Shown here piece after piece: positions 51,712-60,712 of a DNA stretch of 64,000 nt (the first letter of the stretch is position 1; the number at the start of each line of letters is the position of its first letter). Under the pieces are notes generated by a model, which had not been told where the DNA came from, made no database searches, and saw only the letters and a program-made list of their open reading frames with translations. The position numbers and the translations under genes were made by a program. Origin of the DNA: Marinimicrobium sp. C6131 (lineage in GTDB: Bacteria > Pseudomonadota > Gammaproteobacteria > Pseudomonadales > Cellvibrionaceae); the NCBI RefSeq assembly GCF_026153455.1, contig NZ_CP110629.1:868001-932000 (forward strand), read 5' to 3'.

Positions 51712-53742
51712 ATGGTCGAGCGCGTAGGCAGTAACATCATCAATCAACTGGGCAGTGGTTCCGGGATCGACACCCAGAACATTGTCGATCAGTTGGTCGA
51801 GCTGGAGCGGCTTCCCGAGGATCGTCGCCTGGACCGACGCGAAGAGCGTATAGAGGCGCAGATCTCGGGCCTCGGTTTGCTGCGCAGTGCGGTGGATGAG
51901 CTTGAAGGTGCCATGACGCCGCTGGCCAATGCCGATACCTTCGACGCCAAGCAGGCCTCCATTTCCGACACGTCCCTGATGGCGGTCAACAAGTTGAACC
52001 CGGACGCGGTGCCGGGTAATTACCGGATCAAGGTGGAACAGGTGGCTCAATCACAGTCATTGGCGTCCGGCACTTACGCCAGTCTCGACTCTGAGGTGGG
52101 TGAGGGCAGCCTGACCATTCGCTTTGGCGACTGGGCATCGGACCTGAGTACCTTTACGGCCGACGCGGATGCGACGGGTGCGACCATCGAGATTGATCAG
52201 AGCAATAACAGCCTGTCCGGGTTGCGCGATGCCATCAATGACGCGGACATCGGTGTTCAGGCCAGTATTGTGGGGCAGGAAGGCAGCTACCAATTGTTGC
52301 TGACCGGTCCGACCGGCGCGACGAGAGAGCTGGAAATTACCGCCACTGAAGGAGCCAGCCCCGGTCTTGCGAACTTCAACTTCAATGAGTCCGCTCAGAA
52401 TTTCGCCCAGCAACAGGAAGGCCTGGACGCGATCGTACGGGTGAACGGTCTGCAGGTAACCCGGAACAGCAATGTGATCACCGACGTGATCGAAGGCGTC
52501 GAGTTTGAACTGTTCAACAGCAGTGCCACCGAAGAAGTCAGCATCAACGTCACCGAAGATCCCAGTCTGGCGGAGGAGGCCATCCGCGACTTCGTAGAGG
52601 CCTACAATACTTTCTACACCGAAACCAATCGCCTGATATCCAGAGACGAGGGTGAAGATGGCAAGGGCAGCCTGAGCAATGACCCCCTGGCGGGCAATAT
52701 GCTGCGTACGATTCGCAGTATGATCGGTAGTGCCATGCCCGGTATCGACAGTGATTTCAACTCCCTCGCCAGCATTGGTATCCGGACCAAGATCGATGGC
52801 ACTCTGGAAATAGCGGACGACGGCGAGGCCACCGACTTCGACGAGGCCATCAGTAACAACTTTGAACAGGTCCGGAATCTGTTCGTCCCCAATACCGAAT
52901 CCAGCGACTCAAAAGTCAACGTGACGGCATTCGGTAGCCGCACACAACCGGGCAGCTATGCCGTTGAAATTACCCAGGAAGCGACCAAGGGGCTGCTGAC
53001 CGCCGACCCGGTGGCGTTGGCGTTTCCGCTCGATACGACGGGCAAGGATTACAGCTTCGCGGTCAAAGTGGACGGCAAGCAATCGGCGACCATTGCGCTA
53101 CCGGATGGTAAGACCTACGCGTCCGGGGCGGAGCTGGCCGAAGATTTTCAGACGTTGATCAATGCGGACTCCACGCTCAAAGAGGGGTTTGCCAAGGTCA
53201 ATGTCAGCTACAACACCACCACCGGAGCCCTGGAATTCCAATCCAATAGCTACGGCGCCGTCAGCAATGTGGAGTTCACGGCCGTGGGCGCGGACATGGC
53301 CGATCTGGGCGTTGCGGTCGGCGCCGGAACCGCCGGGCAGGACGTGGCCGGCACCGTGGATGGCGAGGAAGCATTCGGGTTCGGCAATGTGTTGCGCCCG
53401 GCGATTGGTTCTCCCGCCGAGGGGTTGAGCATGACCATCTCACCGGGTGCGACCTCGGCCACCGTCGGGTTTTCCCGGGGGCTGGGTGGAATGTTGACCG
53501 GTATTGTGGATTCCTACGTGCGTAACTCCGGGTTGATTTCCCAGCGGGAGAGTAACCTTCAGGAAGACAAGAGTGATATTGCCGACGCTCGTGAAGCGTT
53601 GGATCGGCGCAGCGAAGCCTTCCGGGCACGACAGGAAGCCCAGTTCCGAGCCATGGAGCAGATTGTGCGCAGTCTGAACAGTACCGGGGACTTCCTGGAA
53701 GGCATCAACGACCGCTTACCGTTTACTGCGCCGCCGAGGTAA
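51712..53742 (+). CDS. fliD: Filament cap protein FliD (enlarged)
   Basis: 676-residue HAP2, which caps the filament and folds flagellin (E. coli 468). N-terminus GSGSGIDTQNIVDQLVELER, repeated pattern NYRIKVEQVAQSQSLASGTY and the related GSYAVEITQEATKGLL; C-terminal coiled part RRSEAFRARQEAQFRAMEQI. ATG 51712 has only a modest ribosome site. Preceded by a sigma28-like promoter. Confidence 0.94.
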   Translation: MVERVGSNIINQLGSGSGIDTQNIVDQLVELERLPEDRRLDRREERIEAQISGLGLLRSAVDELEGAMTPLANADTFDAKQASISDTSLMAVNKLNPDAVPGNYRIKVEQVAQSQSLASGTYASLDSEVGEGSLTIRFGDWASDLSTFTADADATGATIEIDQSNNSLSGLRDAINDADIGVQASIVGQEGSYQLLLTGPTGATRELEITATEGASPGLANFNFNESAQNFAQQQEGLDAIVRVNGLQVTRNSNVITDVIEGVEFELFNSSATEEVSINVTEDPSLAEEAIRDFVEAYNTFYTETNRLISRDEGEDGKGSLSNDPLAGNMLRTIRSMIGSAMPGIDSDFNSLASIGIRTKIDGTLEIADDGEATDFDEAISNNFEQVRNLFVPNTESSDSKVNVTAFGSRTQPGSYAVEITQEATKGLLTADPVALAFPLDTTGKDYSFAVKVDGKQSATIALPDGKTYASGAELAEDFQTLINADSTLKEGFAKVNVSYNTTTGALEFQSNSYGAVSNVEFTAVGADMADLGVAVGAGTAGQDVAGTVDGEEAFGFGNVLRPAIGSPAEGLSMTISPGATSATVGFSRGLGGMLTGIVDSYVRNSGLISQRESNLQEDKSDIADAREALDRRSEAFRARQEAQFRAMEQIVRSLNSTGDFLEGINDRLPFTAPPR

Positions 53743-53755
53743 GACCAAAATAGGC

Positions 53756-53782
53756 TAAAGTTTCCCCCTCCACAGCCGCAAT
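53756..53782 (+). promoter_or_regulatory. Sigma28-like promoter of fliS
   Basis: TAAA (53756-53759), 15-bp spacer, GCCGCAAT (53775-53782; 5 of 8). The upstream half is identical to the fliD promoter (GGCTAAAGTTT). Weaker than the fliC site. Confidence 0.45.
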
Positions 53783-53843
53783 AAAGGTTAGTCCGATGGT
53801 AAAAACCACCGATGATGACGACAACCAAGAACGGGGAACCGGT

Positions 53844-54236
53844 ATGAACGCCTACGCTCGTGCGGCACAGAATTACTCTTCCATGAAAGTACAGTCCAGC
53901 GCCATGGACGCCTCTCCCCACCGCCTGATCCAGATGTTGTTCGAAGGGGCTCTGGAGCGTATCGCTCAGGCCAAGGGTGCGATGCAGCAGAATCAGGTGG
54001 CCCGCAAAGGCGAGCTGATCGGCAAGGCCATCAATATTGTGGCGGGCCTGCAGGGCAGCCTGAATGACAAGGAGGGCGGCCAGCTCTCGGAAAACCTGGA
54101 TGACCTGTATGACTACATCATCCGTGCCCTGACCGAAGCCAACTACAAGAACAGCCTGGAGCGGCTGGATGAGTGTGGCCGCCTGTTGGGCGAGCTGAAG
54201 TCCGCCTGGGACGGTATTGCCGACCAGGCCCGTTAG
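53844..54236 (+). CDS. fliS: Flagellin export chaperone FliS
   Basis: 130-residue four-helix chaperone that binds the flagellin C-terminus. MNAYARAAQNYSSMKVQSSA, SPHRLIQMLFEGALERIAQA and LSENLDDLYDYIIRALTEAN are typical. ATG 53844 with GGGGAAC upstream is the family start; ATG 53796 would add 16 polar residues. FliT-like gene follows after 2 bp. Confidence 0.94.
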   Translation: MNAYARAAQNYSSMKVQSSAMDASPHRLIQMLFEGALERIAQAKGAMQQNQVARKGELIGKAINIVAGLQGSLNDKEGGQLSENLDDLYDYIIRALTEANYKNSLERLDECGRLLGELKSAWDGIADQAR

Positions 54237-54238
54237 TC

Positions 54239-54514
54239 ATGACGTTGTCAGCGGTCCCCAGCCCTGATTACCGGGGCGATGCCGGGGTAGAGCAGGTGCG
54301 CCAGCTGCGCAATGAGTTGGTGCGGGCCCTGCAGGCTGAGGATTGGTGGACGGTTCGCGAGCTGGACCGTGCCTGTGCCGGGTTGGTCGAGCGGGTAGTG
54401 GCGGCCAATGGTGGTGACGGGACGGCGCTGGTCCAGGCGTTGAGTGAGCTCAAAGGCGTGTATGCCAACTTGATCGAGCAGTGCCAGCAGGAGGTTTTGC
54501 AGCTGGCGCTGTAG
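54239..54514 (+). CDS. fliT: FliT-like chaperone downstream of fliS
   Basis: 91-residue helical protein (QVRQLRNELVRALQAEDWWT; LSELKGVYANLIEQCQQEVL) in the fliT position of the fliC-flaG-fliD-fliS-fliT-fleQ order known from pseudomonads, where it is the FliD chaperone. Sequence similarity across FliT proteins is low, so the call rests mainly on context, size and helix pattern. Confidence 0.75.
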   Translation: MTLSAVPSPDYRGDAGVEQVRQLRNELVRALQAEDWWTVRELDRACAGLVERVVAANGGDGTALVQALSELKGVYANLIEQCQQEVLQLAL

Positions 54515-54847
54515 AGGGCTGCTCTATCTCTTCTGATTCTTGACGTTTTTCGCGTCAGTTTTTTGTCATTTTCGCCGTTTTGGGATTGCCCCAGCCGGAT
54601 ATCCCTGCCAAAATCCCCTTACTTGTGATGTCTGTCACAGTTTTGTTGAGGGTTCCGTCCTGTCTTTACCGAATTGCCGGCGTCGATGTCGGACTTGACG
54701 ATTATTTGACTCCGATAAGGGCCTCGGCTATTAGTTTAAACGAATGTCGTCGTAACAAGGGTTACAGGTCCGATGTTTGAGGAGTTGGCTCCTCGCGCTC
54801 CGGGACGATTCAGCACGACACAAGAATGTAAAAAAGGGCCAAGTCGC
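54515..54847 (+). promoter_or_regulatory. fleQ upstream region with sigma70-like promoter
   Basis: TTGACT (54706-54711), 17-bp spacer, TATTAG (54729-54734) would start transcription near 54741. A small hairpin TGACG / CGTCA followed by six T (about 54541-54562) may terminate the fliS-fliT transcript. No sigma54 site is seen, in keeping with fleQ being the top of the hierarchy. Confidence 0.5.
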
Positions 54848-56296
54848 ATGTGGCGTAACACCAATGTTCTGGTTGTAGATGACAATGAACAACGGCGCAG
54901 GGAGCTCGGAGTCATTCTGCAGTTCTTGGGGAAAACCGTCAGGACCACCGGTTGGGTGGGTTGGCAAACCGCCCACGAGGATGCTGAAGATTCGGACGAA
55001 CGTGGCGTCATGGCGGTGTTTCTGGGCGAAACGCCCAGGCCCCGTGAGCTGGAATCCCAGCTTAAGGAGATTCGTGACTGGCAGGACGATGTGCCGGTCA
55101 TCATGTTGGAGGAGCGCACATTACCCGAGTCGGCGGCGCCCCAACTGGCCCGGATGATTATTGCCAGCATGACCGTTCCTCCGGCCTATAACCAACTACT
55201 GGACACCCTGCATCGCGCCCAGCTCTATCGCCAGGCACAGCAGGCCAGTCGCCGCCAACCCACGCGCCGCCCGGTACACCTGTTTCGCAGCCTGGTGGGT
55301 ACCAGCCGCCAGATTCAGCAGGTGCGCGATATGATGGCCCAGGTGGCGGATAAGGACGTATCGGTGCTGATCACCGGCGAGTCCGGCACCGGCAAGGAAG
55401 TAGTGGCCCGCAACCTGCACTACAATTCCCCCCGACGCGACAAGCCTTTCGTACCCGTGAACTGTGGTGCCATTCCGGCGGAGTTACTGGAGAGTGAGCT
55501 GTTTGGTCATGAGAAGGGGGCTTTCACCGGCGCCATCAATGCCCGCGCGGGGCGCTTTGAACTGGCTGAGGGCGGCACCCTGTTTCTGGATGAAATCGGG
55601 GATATGCCCCTGAACATGCAGGTCAAGATTCTTCGGGTGCTGCAGGAGCGCTGCTTTGAGCGGGTGGGCAGTAACAAGACCACCAGTATCGACGTGCGGG
55701 TGATTGCCGCCACCCACCGCGACCTGGAGACCATGATCAGCGAAGATCGGTTCCGCGAGGACCTGTTCTATCGGCTGAATGTCTTCCCCATCGAGCTGCC
55801 AGCTCTGAAAGAGCGTGCGGAAGATATCCCACTGCTGATCAATGAGCTGATCTCCCGCCTGGAAAGCGAGGAGCGGGGCTCCATCCGTTTCAATTCCGCC
55901 GCTATCCTGTCTCTGTGCCGTCACCCCTGGAGCGGCAACGTGCGCGAGCTGGCAAACCTGGTGGAGCGCATGGCAATCATGCACCCCTACGGTGTGGTGG
56001 GCGTTCAGGACCTGCCTCCCAAATACCGACATGTGGATGTGGTGGAAGAGGATTTTGGTACCGACTCCGAGCAGGAGGCACTGAACGGTCAGGCCGGCTA
56101 TGTCAGCATGAACGACACGCCTTTATTGCCGGAGCAGGGGATCGACCTGCGTGAATATATCAACAACATGGAGCGGGAGTTGATTCAGCAGGCCTTGAAC
56201 GATTGTGGTGGCGTGGTGGCCCGGGCGGCGGACCGGTTGAGCGTTCGGCGCACGACCCTGGTTGAGAAGATGCGGAAGTATGATTTGCAGCGTTGA
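54848..56296 (+). CDS. fleQ: Flagellar master regulator FleQ/FlrA
   Basis: 482-residue sigma54 enhancer-binding protein controlling class II flagellar genes; in pseudomonads it also binds c-di-GMP. REC-like N-terminus (1-125) where the phospho-acceptor position reads AVFLGE, without Asp. AAA+ domain with Walker A GESGTGKE (177-184), sigma54-contacting GAFTGA (224-229) and Walker B TLFLDEIG. Fis-type helix-turn-helix at the end (CGGVVARAADRLSVRRTTLV). ATG 54848 (MWRNTNVLVVDDN) matches the FleQ start MW; the frame is open for 25 codons upstream. Confidence 0.93.
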   Translation: MWRNTNVLVVDDNEQRRRELGVILQFLGKTVRTTGWVGWQTAHEDAEDSDERGVMAVFLGETPRPRELESQLKEIRDWQDDVPVIMLEERTLPESAAPQLARMIIASMTVPPAYNQLLDTLHRAQLYRQAQQASRRQPTRRPVHLFRSLVGTSRQIQQVRDMMAQVADKDVSVLITGESGTGKEVVARNLHYNSPRRDKPFVPVNCGAIPAELLESELFGHEKGAFTGAINARAGRFELAEGGTLFLDEIGDMPLNMQVKILRVLQERCFERVGSNKTTSIDVRVIAATHRDLETMISEDRFREDLFYRLNVFPIELPALKERAEDIPLLINELISRLESEERGSIRFNSAAILSLCRHPWSGNVRELANLVERMAIMHPYGVVGVQDLPPKYRHVDVVEEDFGTDSEQEALNGQAGYVSMNDTPLLPEQGIDLREYINNMERELIQQALNDCGGVVARAADRLSVRRTTLVEKMRKYDLQR

Positions 56297-56316
56297 CTGA
56301 GGTTGGCGGGGGGGTG

Positions 56317-56340
56317 TCGGATTACGCTTCGCTAATCCGA
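56317..56340. repeat. REP-like palindrome overlapping a gene end
   Basis: TCGGATTA / TAATCCGA perfect 8-bp arms with loop CGCTTCGC. Same unit as at 49003. It overlaps the last codons of the convergent AraC-family gene, whose C-terminus may have been reshaped by it. Confidence 0.75.
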
Positions 56341-57500
56341 CCTGCGGGGCTACGGCGAATGTTTTCCCGGTACTCGCTGGGGGTCATGCCGGTGGCGCGC
56401 TTGAAGCAGCGATTGAAGGTGGATTTGCTGTTGAACCCCGATTGTTCCATCACTTGCATCATGGAGTCGGGCCCCTCCCCGGAAGCGATGATGGATTTCG
56501 CCCGCTCGGTGCGAAAGTCGTTGACATACTCAAAAAAGTTTTTGTTGAGCCGGCGATTGATGATGCTGGACACCAGCTTGCTGGAGAGCCCCATGGTGCT
56601 GGCGAGCCGCTCCAGGCTCAGTTCCGGGTCCAGAAACAATTGCTGTTCTCGCATCACCTTATGGATTGATTGGGTCAGCGATGCCTGTTCATCTTCGCTC
56701 CCGACCGAGACGCTATTGAGGCCCGATGCCTCGGAAACACCGCGGAAGGTCTCCGACCGGGTCAGGCTGTAAACGACCAGCGACGTGATAAAAAAGACGT
56801 TGAGATAGTTGCCCAGGACGCCGGTAAAGTTGGCCATTCTCCGGTGCTCAAACAACAGGTGGCTCAGATAGCTCGTCAGGTACAGACTCCAGATGATCAG
56901 AAAACCGATGACCAGCAGCCGGAGCCACCAGGGATCCACGCTCTTGAGGTTGGAGTAACCCTGCTCCAGATGTCGATGATAAGTCGCCAGCACTCGATAA
57001 CTGATAGCGCCGTAGATGAAATAGATCCCGTATTTAAAGAACAGGTACAGCTGAAACGGGAGATCGTGAAACAGCACCTCATAGTCATACCTCGCCCGGG
57101 CAAAGAATCCCTCATCGCGCACCAGAAGGTAAAAGGGCAGAAGCAGGGTGATCAATAGTGCGGGTGCGAAGTGCAGGAGTCGGCGTCGGCACCAGCTGAA
57201 GTCCGAAAACAGCATTGATTTAAGGTACAGGTACAGCGCTGGCGCGGCCATCAGCCCGAGCGGCTTGAGGATGTAAAAAGTGTAAAGATGATCGCCCAGC
57301 CAGCGCGCTTTCAGTGGCTCTGCCCAATAGATCAGGGTATCCAGGAAGTCGATACCCAACGACAACAGGAAGAGCGACAACAACAGGCGTTGGGCCAGGG
57401 GAATGTGAGTAATAAACAGAAGCAGGGCGCCAAGCAACAGGCACTCCAGGACGGCCACCACCAGAACGGTGTCGTTCACGCTGAAAATCGGTACGTCCAT
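56322..57500 (-). CDS. Membrane-anchored AraC-family regulator
   Basis: 392 residues. The first 240 form about seven membrane helices (VLVVAVLECLLLGALLLFIT; LLSLFLLSLGIDFLDTLIYW; LGLMAAPALYLYLKSMLF; FAPALLITLLLPFYLLV and others). A C-terminal AraC helix-turn-helix follows (about 285-385; LERLASTMGLSSKLVSSIIN and MTPSEYRENIRR). Such proteins sense an envelope or extracellular signal directly. ATG 57500 is preferred over GTG 57572. Divergent from the secreted di-haem gene, its likely target (inference). Confidence 0.85.
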   Translation of the reverse strand: MDVPIFSVNDTVLVVAVLECLLLGALLLFITHIPLAQRLLLSLFLLSLGIDFLDTLIYWAEPLKARWLGDHLYTFYILKPLGLMAAPALYLYLKSMLFSDFSWCRRRLLHFAPALLITLLLPFYLLVRDEGFFARARYDYEVLFHDLPFQLYLFFKYGIYFIYGAISYRVLATYHRHLEQGYSNLKSVDPWWLRLLVIGFLIIWSLYLTSYLSHLLFEHRRMANFTGVLGNYLNVFFITSLVVYSLTRSETFRGVSEASGLNSVSVGSEDEQASLTQSIHKVMREQQLFLDPELSLERLASTMGLSSKLVSSIINRRLNKNFFEYVNDFRTERAKSIIASGEGPDSMMQVMEQSGFNSKSTFNRCFKRATGMTPSEYRENIRRSPAGRISEA

Positions 57501-57818
57501 ACGGGGTTTGACCGTCACTGATGTTATTGCTTTGGCGAAAAGAATAAACAGAATGCCCAAGGTGATCAACACGCCAGCGGGAGAACCGAGAACCTGTCCA
57601 CAAAAGCCCGAGTGTCAATATCGCCCAATAAGTTGATACCTTTTTGTAACTCCATGAAAATATTGAGTATTTTGTTCTGAGCGAGGGGTGTGTCCGGTGT
57701 TTATGGTGGCACGGGCCACTTTCACGAGCACTCGCAAAGTGGGACGACGATGCCTCCATTCAGGCTTTAAGGTCGGTGGGACCCATAACCAATAATAGCC
57801 ATGCGCGAGGTCCACACT
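57501..57818. promoter_or_regulatory. Divergent region between AraC-type and di-haem genes
   Basis: 318 bp without a gene. TTGATA (57633-57638), 17-bp spacer, GAAAAT (57656-57661) is a possible promoter for the di-haem gene. A small dyad GTGGC-ACGG-GCCAC lies at 57706-57719. Confidence 0.35.
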
Positions 57819-60599
57819 ATGCGTCTCTACTCTCTGAAACACCCTCTCACCCTCGGGGGAGCGTTGCTCTTTCTGGTTCTGAGCACATCGCTCAACGCCC
57901 AGACCACGGAACTTGCCCGGAATGCCGCTGTATCGGCGAGCACGGCGGATCTGCCGGCAAGCAACGCCGTGGATGGCGATATGAACACACGCTGGGCCTC
58001 AGCGGCACAGACCGATCCCTCCTACCTGACCGTAGATCTGGGGCAGACCTATGACTTGTCGGAGGTGGTGATTCACTGGGAGGCCGCCAATGCGGACACC
58101 TACGAAATCCGCGGCTCCAGCGATGGTTCCAACTGGAGTACATTGGCGACCCGCACCGGTGGCACCTTCGGGCATCGCACCGACACGGTGGCGGTGAACG
58201 GCGAGTACCGATACGTTCGTATTTTTGGAATTTCTCGCAGTCAGGGCAATGAATGGGGCTACTCCATCTGGGAGCTGGAGGTGTACGGCAGTGAGCCCCA
58301 AACCGTGCCGACTGACTGTGCGGACGGCTGTTTCCAGGAGCTGGACGCCACCACCTTGCGAGCCCGTGTCAGCGAGGGCGATATCGTGGACATTCACTAC
58401 ACGGTGAATGGCGGTGGTCAACAGAATGTCCGGATGCAGCAGGACAGCAATGGTTGGTATTACGACCTGCCGAATCTGTTGCCGGGCGATGAGGTAAACG
58501 CCTCATTTACGGTGATCGCCAACGGCGTCGGTCGCAGTACCGGTTGGATCAGCCACACCTTTGTCGGCAGCGGTGGAAGCAGCAGCTCTTCGAGCAGCCA
58601 AAGCAGTTCCAGCAGTAGTGAGCAAAGCTCGAATTCCAGTAGCAGTGAGAGCAGCTCCGAAAGCTCCAGCGTAAGCCAGAGCAGCTCGAGCAGCTCCTCG
58701 GTCAGCCTCGGTGAGATCACACCACTGTACGACGCCGCCACGACTCTGGAGCCGGTGGTTCAGTACGAAACCGAAACCGCCCTGATTACCCGCTTTGCGG
58801 ACCGGGCGCGTGATCGTCATGCCAAAGAGGATCAGTTCCAGGCCTACGACCATTACCTCAGTTTCTACTGGGAGGATCGTACCGCCGCCATTGAAATCAT
58901 TGATGAGGTCGCCAAGGGTGGCGATACCGTGCGGATGAATGTGCGCACCGAATTTTTACTCAGCAATACCGAAGCCGAAAACCGCTGGTTCTATCGCGGC
59001 GTGGGCACTGTCGCGGAGTACTGTGACAACGGCACCATGGTGGTGGTTGATAACCTGAATTACTACAAGGAGCGCAGTCATAACTGCCGGGAAGGCCGTC
59101 CGATTCAAGTGGGTGACAAGCTGGAGTTTGAAATCAGTCAGTTTCTGGATGCCAGCGTCCCCAATGGCCGGGCCAACTATTACGGTACCACTTACCTCTA
59201 CATCGTGGGCGAGGGGCTGGTGCCCTGGGATGTCGGAGGCTCCACTCCGTTCGGTGGTGTGAAAGACTCCTTCAAAATTCCAGAGCACGCCTGGTTGGGC
59301 GGTGACACCACCATTCACGAAATGACGTCGGGTGAAACGGACAACCATTTCATGCAGATGGCCACTAACCTTGGTTATGACAATGGTCAGCCGTTTGTGC
59401 GTGGACGCCGGGTTCTGCATACCTCTTTCGAAGACGGGCGGCACGATGAGCGTCCCCTGGAAAATCCGGTCTTCAACGAGATGGTTGGTCTGGCCGGACC
59501 TCACTATATCAACGACAGTTGCGCCGGCTGCCACGAACGCAACGGCCGGGCGGCCCCGGCGCCGGTGGGCGAGCCGCTCGACAAGTGGTCGTTCAAAGTG
59601 GCCGATGAGAACGGTCTGCCGGACCCGGACCTAGGGCGGGTGCTGCAGCCGGAGGCGAGCAACGGAGCGAGCAGCGAGGGCATTGTGTCCATCGCTTACT
59701 GGACCGAAGAGAACGGCCTGCGCTCACCCAACTACCAATTCACCGGTGCGGTGCCTGAGCGGTTCTCCGCCCGCATAGCGCCCAATCTGGTGGGCATTGG
59801 ACTGCTGGAGGCCATTCCCGAGTCCGCGATTCTGGCCCAGGCCGATCCGGACGATGCGGATGGCGATGGCATCTCCGGTCGTCCCAATCGTATTCCGGAT
59901 CCGGAAACCGGTGACACCCGACTTGGGCGCTTCGGCTGGAAAGCGGGCACCGTGAGTGTCAAACATCAGTTGGCCAGTGCCTTCAACTCCGATATGGGCG
60001 TCATGACTTCTGTGTTGCCCGAGCCGGATTGCGGTAGCAATCAGACGGATTGTGGTGGTACCGGCGCCGAACTAAGCGATGAGCATCTGGATGATCTGGT
60101 GAAATACATTGCCTTGCTGGGTGTCCGCCCACAGCGCAACTACGATGATCCGGCCGTGCAGAATGGTGAACAGTTGTTCGATACCGTCGGTTGTGCGGGT
60201 TGCCATACACCCAGCCATCAGACCAGTGAATATCATCCGTTGGCGGAGCTGCGCGATCAGACCATCTACCCCTACACCGATCTGTTGCTGCACGACATGG
60301 GGCCGGGTCTGGCGGATAACCTGGGTGAAGGGGAAGCCACCGGTGCGGAGTGGCGCACGCCGCCGTTGTGGGGGCTGGGTCTGTCGGCCTGTGTGACCGG
60401 CGGTGTGGAGAATCCGGTTGGCGGGCAAGGCAACGAGGTCTGCACGCCGGAGCACAGTTACCTGCACGATGGTCGTGCCCGTTCCATCGAGGAAGCCATT
60501 CTGTGGCACGGTGGAGAAGGGCAGGCAGCGAACGATGCGTATCAGGCATTGTCAGCGTCGGACAAGCAGGACCTGATCAGTTTCTTGAACTCGTTATAA
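57819..60599 (+). CDS. Secreted discoidin-polySer-di-haem oxidoreductase (DHOR/DUF1111-like)
   Basis: 926 residues, exported (signal peptide ending LVLSTSLNA). An F5/8 type C (discoidin, CBM32-like) domain spans about 30-150 (NAVDGDMNTRWAS, TVDLGQTYDLSEVVIHWE). A small beta domain (about 160-248) precedes a serine-rich linker (about 250-296). The C-terminal half is a di-haem cytochrome-c domain with two CAGCH sites (568-572 and 792-796), HDMGPGLADN and YLHDGRARSIEEAILWHGGE. This resembles putative di-haem peroxidases. Serine linkers joining binding and redox modules are typical of Cellvibrio-type biomass degraders, so it may feed electrons to oxidative polysaccharide cleavage (inference). AGG precedes ATG 57819. 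Confidence 0.85.
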   Translation: MRLYSLKHPLTLGGALLFLVLSTSLNAQTTELARNAAVSASTADLPASNAVDGDMNTRWASAAQTDPSYLTVDLGQTYDLSEVVIHWEAANADTYEIRGSSDGSNWSTLATRTGGTFGHRTDTVAVNGEYRYVRIFGISRSQGNEWGYSIWELEVYGSEPQTVPTDCADGCFQELDATTLRARVSEGDIVDIHYTVNGGGQQNVRMQQDSNGWYYDLPNLLPGDEVNASFTVIANGVGRSTGWISHTFVGSGGSSSSSSSQSSSSSSEQSSNSSSSESSSESSSVSQSSSSSSSVSLGEITPLYDAATTLEPVVQYETETALITRFADRARDRHAKEDQFQAYDHYLSFYWEDRTAAIEIIDEVAKGGDTVRMNVRTEFLLSNTEAENRWFYRGVGTVAEYCDNGTMVVVDNLNYYKERSHNCREGRPIQVGDKLEFEISQFLDASVPNGRANYYGTTYLYIVGEGLVPWDVGGSTPFGGVKDSFKIPEHAWLGGDTTIHEMTSGETDNHFMQMATNLGYDNGQPFVRGRRVLHTSFEDGRHDERPLENPVFNEMVGLAGPHYINDSCAGCHERNGRAAPAPVGEPLDKWSFKVADENGLPDPDLGRVLQPEASNGASSEGIVSIAYWTEENGLRSPNYQFTGAVPERFSARIAPNLVGIGLLEAIPESAILAQADPDDADGDGISGRPNRIPDPETGDTRLGRFGWKAGTVSVKHQLASAFNSDMGVMTSVLPEPDCGSNQTDCGGTGAELSDEHLDDLVKYIALLGVRPQRNYDDPAVQNGEQLFDTVGCAGCHTPSHQTSEYHPLAELRDQTIYPYTDLLLHDMGPGLADNLGEGEATGAEWRTPPLWGLGLSACVTGGVENPVGGQGNEVCTPEHSYLHDGRARSIEEAILWHGGEGQAANDAYQALSASDKQDLISFLNSL

Positions 60600-60612
60600 A
60601 AAATCCGTTCGC

Positions 60613-60648
60613 GGCGGGTGCGCGCGTTGCGCTTACCCGCCCTACGGG
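60613..60648. repeat. REP-like palindrome
   Basis: GCGGGT (60614-60619) / ACCCGC (60635-60640) around GCGCGCGTTGCGCTT, followed by CCTACGGG. Same class as the other REP-like units, here after the di-haem gene. Confidence 0.55.
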
Positions 60649-60673
60649 TGGTTTGGTGGTTCAACCGTAAACA

Positions 60674-60699
60674 AAAACGGCACCCGAGGGTGCCGTTTT
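60674..60699. terminator. Bidirectional terminator between di-haem gene and rhlE
   Basis: Perfect 12-bp stem AAAACGGCACCC / GGGTGCCGTTTT with a 2-nt loop, between two convergent genes. Confidence 0.9.
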
Positions 60700-60712
60700 C
60701 AGTTCTTCGTTT

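Noticed and set aside
57706..57725. TGGCACGGGCCACTTT as a possible sigma54 promoter
   Set aside because: The -24 half fits but the -12 TTGC is missing; it is better described as a small GTGGC/GCCAC dyad.
58567..58705. Repetitive AGC/AGT tract that might look like a tandem repeat or CRISPR-like array
   Set aside because: It is the in-frame polyserine linker of the di-haem protein; no spacers or conserved repeat unit.
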